Of a DNA stretch of 64,000 nt, positions 1 through 9,970 are shown in pieces. The notes under the pieces are model-generated. The model saw nothing but the letters and a program-made list of their open reading frames with translations. It searched no databases and was not told where the DNA came from. Each line of letters starts with the position of its first letter. Position 1 is the stretch's first letter. The translations under genes and the position numbers were made by a program. Origin of the DNA: Neostapfia colusana (taxonomy: Eukaryota; Streptophyta; Magnoliopsida; Poales; Poaceae); assembly GCA_030760725.1 (NCBI GenBank), contig JASWHV010000012.1:84828968-84892967 (forward strand), given 5' to 3'.

Positions 1-719
1 CCTGAAATCGGTGAAATTCCTGCGCGAACCTTCCATGTTTGTTGTATCTTTGAACGAAACTGCTTCAAACATGTCAGTTTGGTTGAAATACTGAGGCACG
101 TGGAGCGTGATTTCTCCATGTTTTGCATCACAATTATCAGCTGAGTGTCAAACAGCTTGACATCGTAAACGAAGCAGCGAAATGATTAGAGGAGAGACTA
201 GATATTCACCGTTCGCTTTCTTGCGTGATAATTTAAGATGTTCAACTGGTTTAGCCAAAGAGAACAACAAGCTCGACGACAGCATGATGGATATCCGGCT
301 TGCGAAACCGCACGCTACACATCTCTACCTCTCGGACAGCTACCCGTCAAGTGCTCCCCAGTGTCCACGACCGGGCACAAAGGCTGAGAAATTCTTCCAC
401 AAATGGTCGAGTTAAGTGGTGGCATTTGCAGGTGGGGGGGGGGGGGGGGGGGGGGTTACTCACCAACTTCCTCAACAGCGACGGCGCAAGTATCATCCGC
501 TGACGCGATGCGTCCCTGTGACTATACTGCCTTTGGAGCTTAATTTCGATCTCCAGACACTGATGACTAGCCAGTTTCCTATCCATTCTCACCTACCACG
601 GCTGGGACCCACCTAATTAAGTACCTGTAGGAGCACTAAGGTTTAGTACTTCTACCTAATCATCATTTGTTTCTTCTCAGGAGCGTCCTACATGCAATCA
701 GTATGTAACTTTGTGCCAG
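1..719. other. Non-coding stretch, probably intron 4 of the reductase gene
   Basis: No convincing coding sequence is visible on either strand. The only notable element is an uninterrupted run of about 25 G (roughly 431-455). The short open frames here have no family resemblance. If the last exon of the cinnamoyl-CoA reductase gene lies before base 1, this stretch is part of its fourth intron; otherwise it is 3' flanking DNA. Confidence 0.4.
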
Positions 720-1022
720 CAGCTCATCAAAACCACACAATCCTCGATCTTACCTTTATTGCATTTTTCACCAAGTCTCTCATGCTTGACAATGCAAATT
801 GACAAATAATCCACTACCGAGTTGATCCTAGGATTGAAAATCTTGCAGCAATGCACCCGTGTATAATGATTGCAATCACTAGTAACTGTAATTGTGACAA
901 CAGCTCATCAAAACCACACAATCTTCGATCTTACGTTTATCGTATTTCTCACCAAGTCTCTCATGCTTGACAATGCAAATTGACAAATAATCCACTGCGG
1001 AGTTGATCCTAGGATTGAAAAT
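720..1022. repeat. Direct duplication of a ~122-bp segment
   Basis: Two near-identical copies lie at about 720-841 and 901-1022. Both begin with gctcatcaaaaccacacaat and end with gatcctaggattgaaaat, and they are separated by about 60 bp of unrelated sequence. A handful of substitutions distinguish them. No terminal inverted repeats or coding sequence are seen, so this looks like a local tandem duplication with period near 180 bp. Confidence 0.8.
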
Positions 1023-1440
1023 TGTATGGTTTTAGTAAGTCGCTTGCACGAATTTACCCCATGTCACTCGCCTTGTTTTTTCTCGGTGGTCAGTGCCCTC
1101 TTAATTACTATCTCGTCCGGCGGAGAGAGAGAGGGAGCCCAACTGCCCAAATAAGATGCAGGCACGACAAGCGTTTCTCGTGTCTAACGATCGGAGTGGA
1201 CACACCAACCGCACAATCGTAACAGCAGAGACACTAATTAATTAAGCACACCTAATCTGCATGTTTATGCAGATTCATGTGTTTGGGATGAGGCATGGCG
1301 AATGTGGATGTGGTGGTTAATTAAACACGGATGGAGGAGAGGCACTGACAGTGACGGGCCGATTTGGTAGATGCAACCAGCAGCACTAAAGTAAATTTTA
1401 ATTAAGAAACGCTTAAGAAATGAGTTGGGAGGGTACGCGC

Positions 1441-4400
1441 CTGGTGGGGACGGGGTACTCGGGGAAGAGCTTGGCGAGGATGCGGACGACGTCCTCGCGG
1501 TGGAGGACGCGCTCGGCGCAGAGGTGGCGGCCCGACGCCGCGGGGCACTCGAAGACGCGGACGTGCGCGCCGGCGACGTCGCGCACGTCCACGTAGGCCT
1601 GCACGGCGTTGGCGAACGTGCGCGCCGAGCCGTCCAGGTACTTGAGGACGTGCGCGATGCTGGCGTTCACCGTCGGCTGCAGCAGCGGGCCGACCACCAG
1701 CACCGGGTTCACCACCACCAGATCCACGCCGCGCTGCCGCGCCGCCTCCCACGCCGCCTGCTCAGCCACCGCCTTGCCGTAGCAGTACCAGTTCTGCACC
1801 AAGAGAGACCATCAATTATAGCACCAGCAGCGCAACGGGATCGACTAATTACACTGAGAAAAGAAGCAGGTGAACTGATTCGTTCGTGGGAGGTGCGTGG
1901 TGTGACGAATCTATTACGCAACGAGAAAGACAATATAGGATTACTGTATGGTCATTCGCCCAACAAGAACGACAAGGTCCGTCCAAAATTGACCAAAAAA
2001 AAAAACGTGTCCAAGCGCTCGGCGCCGGAGGCGTACTATTTCCGGCGAGCTGAACTTTCCGTGCATGGCACGAGTCAGGACCGTCGACGCGCGCTTCGTG
2101 AATACACAACAGTTCGGTTCCGGGTGGCGGGTGGCCGAGCTGGGCTTTCAAAAGCACATGATGTACTACTAGTACCGCTGCTCCCGGTGACTTCACTAGG
2201 GCCATCCACGACTTGGCAAAACTCACATGCAGATGATGACCATAATAATTAATAATTCAAGTAACAGCTAGCTGTGTATAGGTTCAGATTTTTGTCAGCT
2301 TATTTTGGCCATATTCATTTAAAAAATCATATTTATACATGCTCGAGTAATAAAGGTAAAATTAAAGGCTGTGATCAATATACCTTCTCCGTGTAGCATC
2401 ACATCTAGAGCTGGGAGATGGGCCGGGCCATTTCCGGGCGGGTCGAAGCCCGACGGGCTGGCACGACCCAGGCACGAATTTGGGCCGAAATAGATTCGGG
2501 CCGGCCCGGCACGGTATTTCGGGTCGTGCCGTGCCCGGGTTCAGGATCTTTGGGCGGCCCGGCACGAAATTGATTTTCGGGCCGGCCCGGCCTGAAATTA
2601 GCCCATCGGTTCGAAATGGCCCGAAATGCTAAAAAAATGGCTCGAAATTGCCCGATTTTTTATTTTATAGATTTTTTTGGATTTTTTGGGATTTTTTGGG
2701 ATTTTTTCGATTTTACAGATTTTTTGGATTTTTTCGACTTTACAGATTTTTATTAATTTTTTGGGTTTTTTTCAGATATCCGGGCCGTGCTTGGGTCGGG
2801 CCCGGCCCGAAATTGGCCTGTCGGGCCGCGTGCTGTGCTCGGGCCGGAGGTTTACTAATTCGTGCCAGCTGGCCCGGCCCGAAATGGCCCGTCGTGCTTT
2901 CGGGCCGCGGGCCGAATCGGCCCGAAGCACAAAATTTCTGGGCCGTGCCGACCGGCCCGACTCCCAGCTCTAATCACATCAGCGTGTAAAAAAATACTAG
3001 ACGAGATAGGAGTAGTAAAAACTGCAGAGATCATGATTATTCAAGTAAATTAAACTGGCAGGTAGCTACCGGGCACATAATCTATTATAACAACAATCTT
3101 ACTCAGAACAAGCAATAATACAGCTCGTCCTAATAACAAGTGAAATGTAAGTTTCGTGTGTCCTCTAGTTATACGCAGGAGGTGTGCAAAAGACCAGAAC
3201 TACTTTTCCAGTATTAGAAAACAAGTTCAAAAGCGTGGTTCTGTACGCTACACGTGTGTGGTCCCATGCAGGTGTGTTTTACGTACGATGAATCAACGCG
3301 CCTGAATGACCTCTACTGATTGTTCTTAATTAACAAAACTGAATCACTACAGGAGTCCATTAAATCTACGACGACCAAATTAGTTTACCACGGCTAACTC
3401 TACAACTGTCGTAAATAACACTATTTACAACGGCCAGATTAGTTTATGACGTTTTTTCTTTATTTACGACGTCGTAATTGTTCTATATTCGTGTAGTGGA
3501 ATAGCTGATGCGTCGAGATCTTTCAGCTAGCGCCCTTGACAGAACGCGACGATCACTACCAGACCAGGGGGGGAAAGAAGAGGAAATGATTCAAATTAAT
3601 CTAGTGCTCTCGACAGACAGGATAGAGACTGAGCACTTCCATTGGCTGCCTCAAAAGCCCAAGTCTCTTTTAGGGTCGGTGGGTAGTGATAATAAGTAAG
3701 AACTCCCTTCTATCATGATCACGCCGCAGGTTCAGCTCTCTCTCTGTGTCTCTCTTCTTAATTGGTTTGGTGAAGGAAAGAAAGCAACATGGTGCGGTGA
3801 AAGGTAAGGTATGAGGGGAAAAGCGACCAAGCACCCACCCTGGTTTTCTTGCAGAACTCGAGGTCACTCCAGCACGACTCGTCGACGACGACGTCGGGCC
3901 CGCGGTTGGGGTCCATGGTGACCGCGCCGATCGACGACGTGAACACCACCCGGCGGACCGTGCCGGCCTCCGCCGCCGCGTTGATCACGTACTCCGTGCC
4001 CCGCACCGCCGGCTCCACCATCTGCTCCTGCATGCATGCAGCAGCGCTCGCGTCAGCCCTACGTACGACGTCGTCTTTGACGCGTCGCCATACGTCTCGC
4101 CTGTGGCTAAGCCGGCCATGCTAGTAGCGTCTGGTGGTACGGTGCTAGTGACTCACGGGGTCGTCGGTGACGGGGGACGCGGTGTGGAAGACGCCCTGGC
4201 AGCCCTGCACGGCGCGGCAGATGGCGTCGTAGTCGAGGAGGTCGGCCTTGCAAAGGATCAGGCGCTCGGCGGCGCCGTCTAGCGCCTTGAGGTGCGCGTT
4301 CTTCGGGTCATCTGCCGTCGCCATGCATTAACAAAACCAATTAAGAAACCAGATCGAGTTAATTAACTACTGTACCTAACGTTTTCCATTACTTTGTAAG

Positions 4401-4613
4401 TACGTGCAATTACAATTCCCTGTCAAGAACAAAGAGAGCTGAGTGTCCGCCGTGCATGCCTGGGTTCCTGACGGTGCCCTTGACAGTGTAGCCTCTCTCC
4501 AGCAGCAGCTTGACCAGCCACGACGCGATGTACCCGGCCGCGCCGGTCACGCACACAGTCTGCCCGTTCCCCGGCTGCACCGCGGCGGCGTGGGCGACGT
4601 CGACGACCGTCAT
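1441..4613 (-). CDS. CCR1: Cinnamoyl-CoA reductase (exons 1-4; last exon not seen)
   Basis: The enzyme reduces hydroxycinnamoyl-CoA esters (feruloyl-, p-coumaroyl-CoA) to aldehydes with NADPH, the entry step of monolignol (lignin) synthesis in the cytosol. Exons by splice reading on the minus strand: 4613-4460, 4311-4157, 4027-3839 and 1793-1441; the joined frame is open for 283 codons plus two bases. The Rossmann motif VTGAAGYIA is at about residues 22-30. The CCR signature NWYCYGK, holding the catalytic Tyr and Lys, is at about 167-173 at the start of exon 4. The sequence is very close to what I know of the maize/sorghum lignin CCR. Intron 1 starts with GC (4459-4458). Exon 4 appears to end CCCACCAG followed by GC as well. 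Known proteins run about 50-90 residues further; no match to that tail is visible in 1-1440, so the last exon is either upstream of the window or lost. Intron 3 (3838-1794) carries two transposons. Confidence 0.93.
2406..2972. mobile_element. Non-autonomous hAT-type element in CCR intron 3
   Basis: The element starts TAGAGCTGGGAG and ends CTCCCAGCTCTA, a perfect 12-bp terminal inverted repeat. It is flanked by the perfect 8-bp target-site duplication ATCACATC (2398-2405 and 2973-2980), the signature of hAT transposition. The interior is rich in GGGCCGGGCC/GGCCCGGCCC subterminal repeats around an A/T-rich core with repeated ATTTTTTGG. No transposase frame is present, so it is a 567-bp non-autonomous copy. 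It lies inside intron 3 of the reductase gene. Confidence 0.92.
3345..3498. mobile_element. Small CACTA-like inverted-repeat element (MITE)
   Basis: A 154-bp segment starts CACTACAGGAGTCCATT and ends ATATTCGTGTAGTG, so its ends are inverted CACTAC termini typical of CACTA (En/Spm) elements. It is flanked by GAAT on both sides. The interior carries repeated ACGAC/GTCGT-like blocks. CACTA elements normally make 3-bp duplications, so the exact ends are uncertain by one base. It lies in intron 3 of the reductase gene and has no coding capacity. Confidence 0.6.
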
Positions 4614-4820
4614 CTTGTTAACAAGCAGACAGCAGGGTTGGTGACGACGATCAGTTCTCCCGGACCCTTAGGTAACTGCTAAACCACGCACACCTTTTCG
4701 TCACGGGAGCTATAAGAACAAGCGCAGGAAGGCGGATCGAGGAAGAAGCAGTGTGTGAATTAGTTTTTAGGTGGGTTTGGTAGGATTCTTCTTGAGAGGA
4801 GCGGTGGTGGAGTGGCGCGG

Positions 4821-4828
4821 AATTTATA
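4821..4828 (-). promoter_or_regulatory. TATA box of the reductase gene
   Basis: Read on the minus strand the sequence is TTATAAATT in a GC-rich context, about 210 bp upstream of the ATG at 4613. A start of transcription near 4790 would leave a leader of about 180 nt. No other TATA-like motif lies closer to the gene. Confidence 0.6.
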
Positions 4829-5003
4829 AGCCAAGGCGAGGCGAGGAGAGCCTAGCGCGATGGCGATGCCGGATAGAGGAAACAGCTTGCCGCAGAGATG
4901 CGAGTCGCAGCACAGTGTGTGTGCGTGAGTGAGGGAGAGTAGCTGAGAGAGCGAGTTGGATGGCATCGTGCGGTGGTCCCTCTCGCCGAGATCGCGACCG
5001 CGG

Positions 5004-5010
5004 GTTAGGT
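5004..5010 (-). promoter_or_regulatory. AC-III-type MYB site upstream of the reductase gene
   Basis: The minus strand reads ACCTAAC, the AC-III element bound by lignin-regulating R2R3-MYB factors in phenylpropanoid promoters. It lies about 180 bp upstream of the TATA box, a plausible promoter position. A second weaker AC-like match (ACCAAAC) is in the leader near 4776-4784. Function is inferred from motif and gene context only. Confidence 0.4.
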
Positions 5011-5265
5011 GAGCCAGCCGTCCTCTCTACCGCGCACCGTCGACGACACACGTATGTCAGCGTAGCGTACGTAGCCCACACTGCTGCCGTCTCGTACCGC
5101 GAAGCATACGGCCAGTCTGCAAATTAACTCGCTCGGCTTTGATGGTTGAGTGCAAAAGTACACGTCAGCAGTGGCACGACAGCTAAGCTAGCCCTACCAT
5201 TGGAGATTAGTAATTTTATCTAATTCCTGAGAACAAAGACGCAGGGATAAATACAATGTTCCTAT

Positions 5266-5689
5266 TGTTAGTTGCATTTGATCCCTGAAATTTCGGATGC
5301 GCAATAACCACCCGATTGACTCCCTATGCGCTCTGATCGGGGGCGCAACCGTTTCAATTCGGTTGACTCCCCCTCTCGCACGCGCTATAAGAAGGGGAGG
5401 CAGACGGGGTGTGGATGAGACACACACCCAACGCCTCCTATAATCTCGTAATCCCGATCCTAAGTGTACGTTAGTGAGGGGAAGGTCTCTTCCCCATCGG
5501 CTACCGAGTTTCGATTTTCACCGCATACGCCATGTCTACCTCCTCCACTACGGCCGAAGGTATGAGCACTGAATTCCTAATCCTCTAATTGTATTTTAGA
5601 CTGATTGATCATGTTTAATCTTGATTATGCCTAAGCTACTTGATTAGCAATGCCTAGGATTAAGCAATAAGAAAATTCCAAGTCTAACA
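5266..5689 (+). repeat. 5' LTR of the Copia element
   Basis: This 424-bp LTR pairs with 18401-18832. It contains a TATA-like block (gctataagaagg) near 5386 and a following transcribed-looking stretch. The two LTRs differ by a modest number of substitutions and small indels, including loss or gain of (CA) repeats, which indicates an old insertion. Confidence 0.93.
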
Positions 5690-7103
5690 ATGATATCAGA
5701 GCCTAACTAGAGCTATTGCTAATCGGGTTAAATGAATTTTTTCGGTATAATTTATTTTCGAAGCATGTAGAAGGAGATGAACATTTAGCCCTCGGTTTTA
5801 ATTAAGAAGACCCAGAATTAGATCAAATCCGAGGCGAAATTAAGATATTAAGAAGAGGTGGGCGCACTTACCTTGGAGGGCTCGCGGCTTCCTGTCCTTC
5901 GGGATTCCACCGATGTTGACGCGTCACATGAGGGAGGCGGCGTACCCCATCAACTGGCGAACTCCAAGGTTGAGGAGACCGGGGAAGTACGGCCTTCGAG
6001 CCGCCGGATCTGCTCACGGTAAGGGCGCCGCACACCCTCTTCATCATCGGCGCCGAGCTCATCGCACCGCGTGCGTGAGATCGGATTCCAATGATGAGGG
6101 AGGCGGCGGCACCGCTAAGGCCGTCGGGTAGGGTCACCGTAACCCTAGGGTTCGCGGTGGAACCCTAACCCTAGCGACGGGGCTCTCTCGACGGCGACCG
6201 TCGGCGACCAGCCTCACCAGCGACGAGCCGCCTTCCGGTGGGCTCGCACTCCAGCGAGGTGGCCGCAGCGGCGCCGGAGTACCCTGCCGCTCGACATCTC
6301 TCCGCCGCTCTCGCCTCTCGCTCTCGTTGTGTCAGCCGAAGAGAGAGAAAGGGAGGGTGGAAATGGCGCCAGGGTTACGGGGGCCGATTCGACCGGCTTA
6401 ATAACCCCCTGAAATCAGCTCCCAACCGTTGGATTGAAATCCAACAGATCAGAACGGGAGCGGGGCGCCTGCCGGACCAAATGGGCTCAGGGCCCATGTG
6501 AGAGGCTTCTCGGCCGAAATGGGCTGCCCTTTCATTTTTCTGAGGAAATTTTTTATTTCGGGCTGGGTCGAAACAGCCGTGGGCCGAGAATTAGTGGGCC
6601 GCGTGAAAATGATTATTTTCTGAGTTTTAATTTCCATTTAGGGTTGGGTTTTGTTGGCCTTCAGGCCAGAAAATTAATTTTTCCATTTTAAGAACATTTT
6701 CAGTGGGCCTTGGGCCATTTTAATATGTAGACCCGTTAGTATTCTGGTAAGAATTTTGTAAAATTTAAGTTTAGGATTAAATTTCGAGTTTTTGCACAGA
6801 ACTAAATTTAGAAATTTGTGCAATTTTATAATAATTGCTTGAAAATTTTAGAAATATAATAACCTTCGGTATATAAGTAATTTTCTTAGTTATTTACTTC
6901 ACAAAATTAAGAAATTAAGTTTTTTTTTCCGCTGTTATTAAGACAATTATGGTAAATTAATTAAGTAGTAACGTGAAAAATTATTTTGCCATATTTTCTG
7001 TTTATTTTGAGTTTGAGTTGGCAAATTCATGGAGTAGCCAACGTGAAAATTGAATTTACCACATTATCTAAATTTATGATGCATGGTAATTTAAATGACT
7101 AGC
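5690..7103 (+). other. Leader of the Copia element, no coding sequence seen
   Basis: After the primer-binding site this 1.4-kb stretch is GC-rich to about 6400 and then A/T-rich. Its distal part holds tandem units of about 70 bp built on gtagccaacgtgaaa (near 6966 and 7034). The same units continue at 13833, 13895 and 13968 on the other side of the nested insertion. I see no gag frame here. Confidence 0.6.
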
Positions 7104-8384
7104 TGTCGGTACCTTCAATACCGGGTACTCCCTCGCACAGGAGAAAACCGCCTAAGGACCTCACCCCATCCGCGGGGTTGAGCTCCGAAGGCGCCACGTG
7201 TCCAGCAGGGCCGAGCCTCCCCTCTCCTCAAAGGAGAGCTCCGGGCCTGCCACGTGGCTAGAAGAGCCGGACCTCGCCCCCTCCGCGGGGTTGAGCTCCG
7301 AAGGCGCCACGTGTCCAGCAGGGTCGGGCCTCCCCTCTTCTCAGAGGAGAGCTCCGGGCCTGCCACGTGGCCAGAAGAGCCGGACCTCACCCCCCCCCGT
7401 AGGGGTGAGCTCCGAAGGCGTCATGTGTCCAGCAGGGTCGGGCCTCCCCTCTCCTCAGAGGGGGGCTCCGGGCCTGCCACGTGGCCAGGAGAGCCGGGCC
7501 TCACCCCCCGCAGGGGTGAGCTCCGAAGGTGTCACGTGTCCAGCAGGGTCGAGCCTCCCCTCTCCTCACAGGGGAGCTTCGGGCCTGCCACGTGGCCAGA
7601 AGGGTCGGACCTCACCCCCCTCCACAAGGGTGAGCACCGAAGGCGCCACGTGTCCAGCGGGGTCGGGGCCTCCCCTCTCCTCCGAGGCGAGCTCCAGGCC
7701 TGCCACGTGGCCAGCGGTGCCGCGCTGCCCTCCCCAGCTCGGTAGGCAGCAGGAGTAAACGCACGCCATCCTTGTGCGATCAAGGCATTCAAAACCCGCA
7801 CCTTCCCAGACGCGGAGGCGCGACACACCTGTCAGGAGGCACTGTGACCAGTCAAGACAGGTGCACAATGTCAGGAGTTGTAGACCAATAAATACAGCGA
7901 CAAGACATGCCCTGTCGTCCCTGTCATCATGAACCACTACGCCTAGCTTGCGGCATGGGCAGGACGGCAGGACGACGACCAAGGAGCCATCGCTAGAAGG
8001 CAACTACCAGCATTCATGGCAAGATATGGTAGATGGCAGGAAATCACCCTGGGGCCACCTGTCGGGCTTCGGGGCCCACATTGTAAGCCGCCCGAGCCTT
8101 GAAGTATAAAAGGCTCGGGTAGGCAACGTTGCAAGGGGTTCGCCACCTTGCGGGTTCGGCATTTTAGCAACTCAGCTCATACGCGAGCAAGCAATACACA
8201 GAGCAACACAGCTCCCGTGGACGTAGGGTTTTATGCTCCGGCGGTCCAAACCACGTAAAAAATCCTTGTGTCAATCCTCTCACAACCAACGCGACCTTCC
8301 GAGAGAACTAGCCCCTCCGAAAAAGAACCTCCGCGGGCTGCTCCTAAAGCAGGCCCGGGGAAGTGTCGACAGAACACTTCGACA
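7104..8384 (+). repeat. 5' LTR of the nested Gypsy-type element
   Basis: This 1,281-bp LTR holds the minisatellite at about 7160-7715, then a unique segment with a TATA-like tataaaagg near 8106 and the right terminus CTTCGACA at 8384. Its right part matches 13483-13832 closely, and its left part matches 11778-12507. Confidence 0.9.
7160..7715 (+). repeat. Minisatellite in the LTR with G-boxes every ~57 bp
   Basis: About five units of ~114 bp, each made of two half-units, form this array. Each half-unit carries CACGTG, alternately as gCCACGTGTCC and tGCCACGTGGCC. CACGTG starts at 7195, 7251, 7308, 7364, 7478, 7533, 7589, 7647 and 7704, and one site (7422) is mutated to CATGTG. The half-units also hold short hairpins such as CTCCTCAGAGGAG. 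CACGTG is the core bound by plant bHLH and bZIP factors; whether it works here is unknown. Confidence 0.88.
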
Positions 8385-8639
8385 TTTGGTGCGCAAGGTA
8401 GGGGGCTTTTCTCTCTCGAGACGGGTCTGCGCCAACGAAGATGTCCAAGCTTGCTTCAACGGCTGGCTCTTCGCGCCATCATTTCCGGCGAACAACAACT
8501 TCAAGATCTGTTGCGGCGCAGAGTGCCACTCAAGCAAGTGCACTAACCGCCGCACGAGCGCTCCTGCGCAATCCACCCGCTGCGGACGCTCCCTAGGGGG
8601 CCACCTAGCAGTGGATCCGCGACGTCGACCACATCGTCG

Positions 8640-9970
8640 CTGCTGCCTTCAACCCTCCGCTGCAACGGAGAGGACGCCCCGGTCAACCAGATGTGTCGCT
8701 GTCGCGCACAGCCAATGGTTGACAGGCGGACGGAAGACTCCCGTTCTACCAGGCTCTCAACGGCAGACCTGAGGATAGAGCTGGAGCAACGTCGCTTGGG
8801 AGAAAATGCTCGTGTGACCATCGAGCGTCAGCGGCAAAGGCGTCGCAACCACGAGGCCGACTACAACATGTCGATTGCCTCAACTCAACCTGGGTCTCAG
8901 ACGTTCTCCATGTGACCTCTGCCCCAGACGTACGCCATGCAGCATATGCAGCAGCCATATGCCCTGCAGTCGGCGCCCCCGATATATGGTGCACCATTGC
9001 CCGTGCGGTGTACATCGTGCCAGCAGCGACCAAGGGCTCGCGGCACCAGGATCTGCAGCAGCAGGGACGGGGTGTGCGGCCCTGGCGCCACACCTCCGCT
9101 TTGTAGTGTAGCCACGCAAGTTCCGGCCACACCTGTCGGAGAAGTATGATGGAAGCGTCAACCCTATAGAGTTCATGCAGATATACTCTACTACCGTCCC
9201 TCGCGGCAGGCGGGGATGAGGCCACCATGGCCAACTACTTCCCCGTCGCCTTGACTGGCCCAGCACGGTCATGGCTCATGAACCTGCCCCAGGGTTCCAT
9301 AACTTCCTAGGGGGAGCTATGCCGACAGTTCACGACGAACTTCGGTAGCTCCTACACACGTCCCGACACGGAGCTGGACCTCCACGCTGTGCGACAGCAA
9401 CCGGGGGAATCACTGCGCTCCTTCATCCAGGGATTCTCCCAAGTACGGAACACCATCCCTCACATCCAGAACGCATCAGTTGTGGTCGCATTTTGACAGG
9501 ATGTGAGGGACAAGAAGATGCTCGAGAAGTTGGCCACCAGGGAGGTGCAAGACGTCTCAGAGCTCTTCAGCCTGGCGGACAAGTGCGCCAGAGCAGCAGA
9601 AGGGCGTAACTGGCACTCTCGGTCAGCCTCCGAAGCAGGAGGGTAGCCCGGAGCTCCCGTTGCTGCAGCTGCAACACCTGGCGGAGCTCGGGGGCTGCGC
9701 CCCGACAAGAGACCACGGCAGTCTCCCGAGTCATGCAGTCCAGAGCCAAGCATTGGCTGACTTCGTGGCCGAGTGGACGCCATCACCAAGCAAACCAGGG
9801 GGGCCCTGAAGGTGGAGAACCGGATCCTCGGGCACCGGTCTACACCGAACCTCACTAGACGATCTACTTCGACAGCCCCTCTCCTCAGAGACGATCCCCA
9901 GAGCCGTCGGAGATACCGGCTCCTCTACGTCGGGAGCCAGTCGAACATCCCCGAGCCGTGCCACGGGAAT
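8640..9970 (+). pseudogene. Gypsy gag remnant fused to a pol fragment
   Basis: From about 9120 the translation reads as a Gypsy gag domain: SEKYDGSVNPIEFMQIY, then NYFPVALTGPARSWLMNLP, then QFTTNFGSSY and ESLRSFIQGFSQVRNTIP. It has a frameshift near 9200 and stops at 9308-9310 and 9494-9496. After gag the sequence passes at about 9745 to QALADFVAEW, which in complete elements lies after the reverse transcriptase, so an internal deletion has removed protease and reverse transcriptase. Nothing here can be translated into a working protein. Confidence 0.8.

Noticed and set aside
1425..2252. 275-codon plus-strand open frame
   Set aside because: It is the antisense shadow of exon 4 of the reductase gene continued into intron 3. 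GC-rich exons of this kind leave several frames open; its sequence matches no family.
7160..7715. CRISPR-like regular repeats
   Set aside because: The units are a tandem minisatellite without unique spacers, inside an LTR of a plant retrotransposon. No cas genes or prokaryotic context exist.
7198..7758. 186- and 163-codon open frames across the LTR minisatellite
   Set aside because: They are produced by in-frame tandem repeats in GC-rich DNA and exist in several frames and in both directions. No start context or domain supports a protein.
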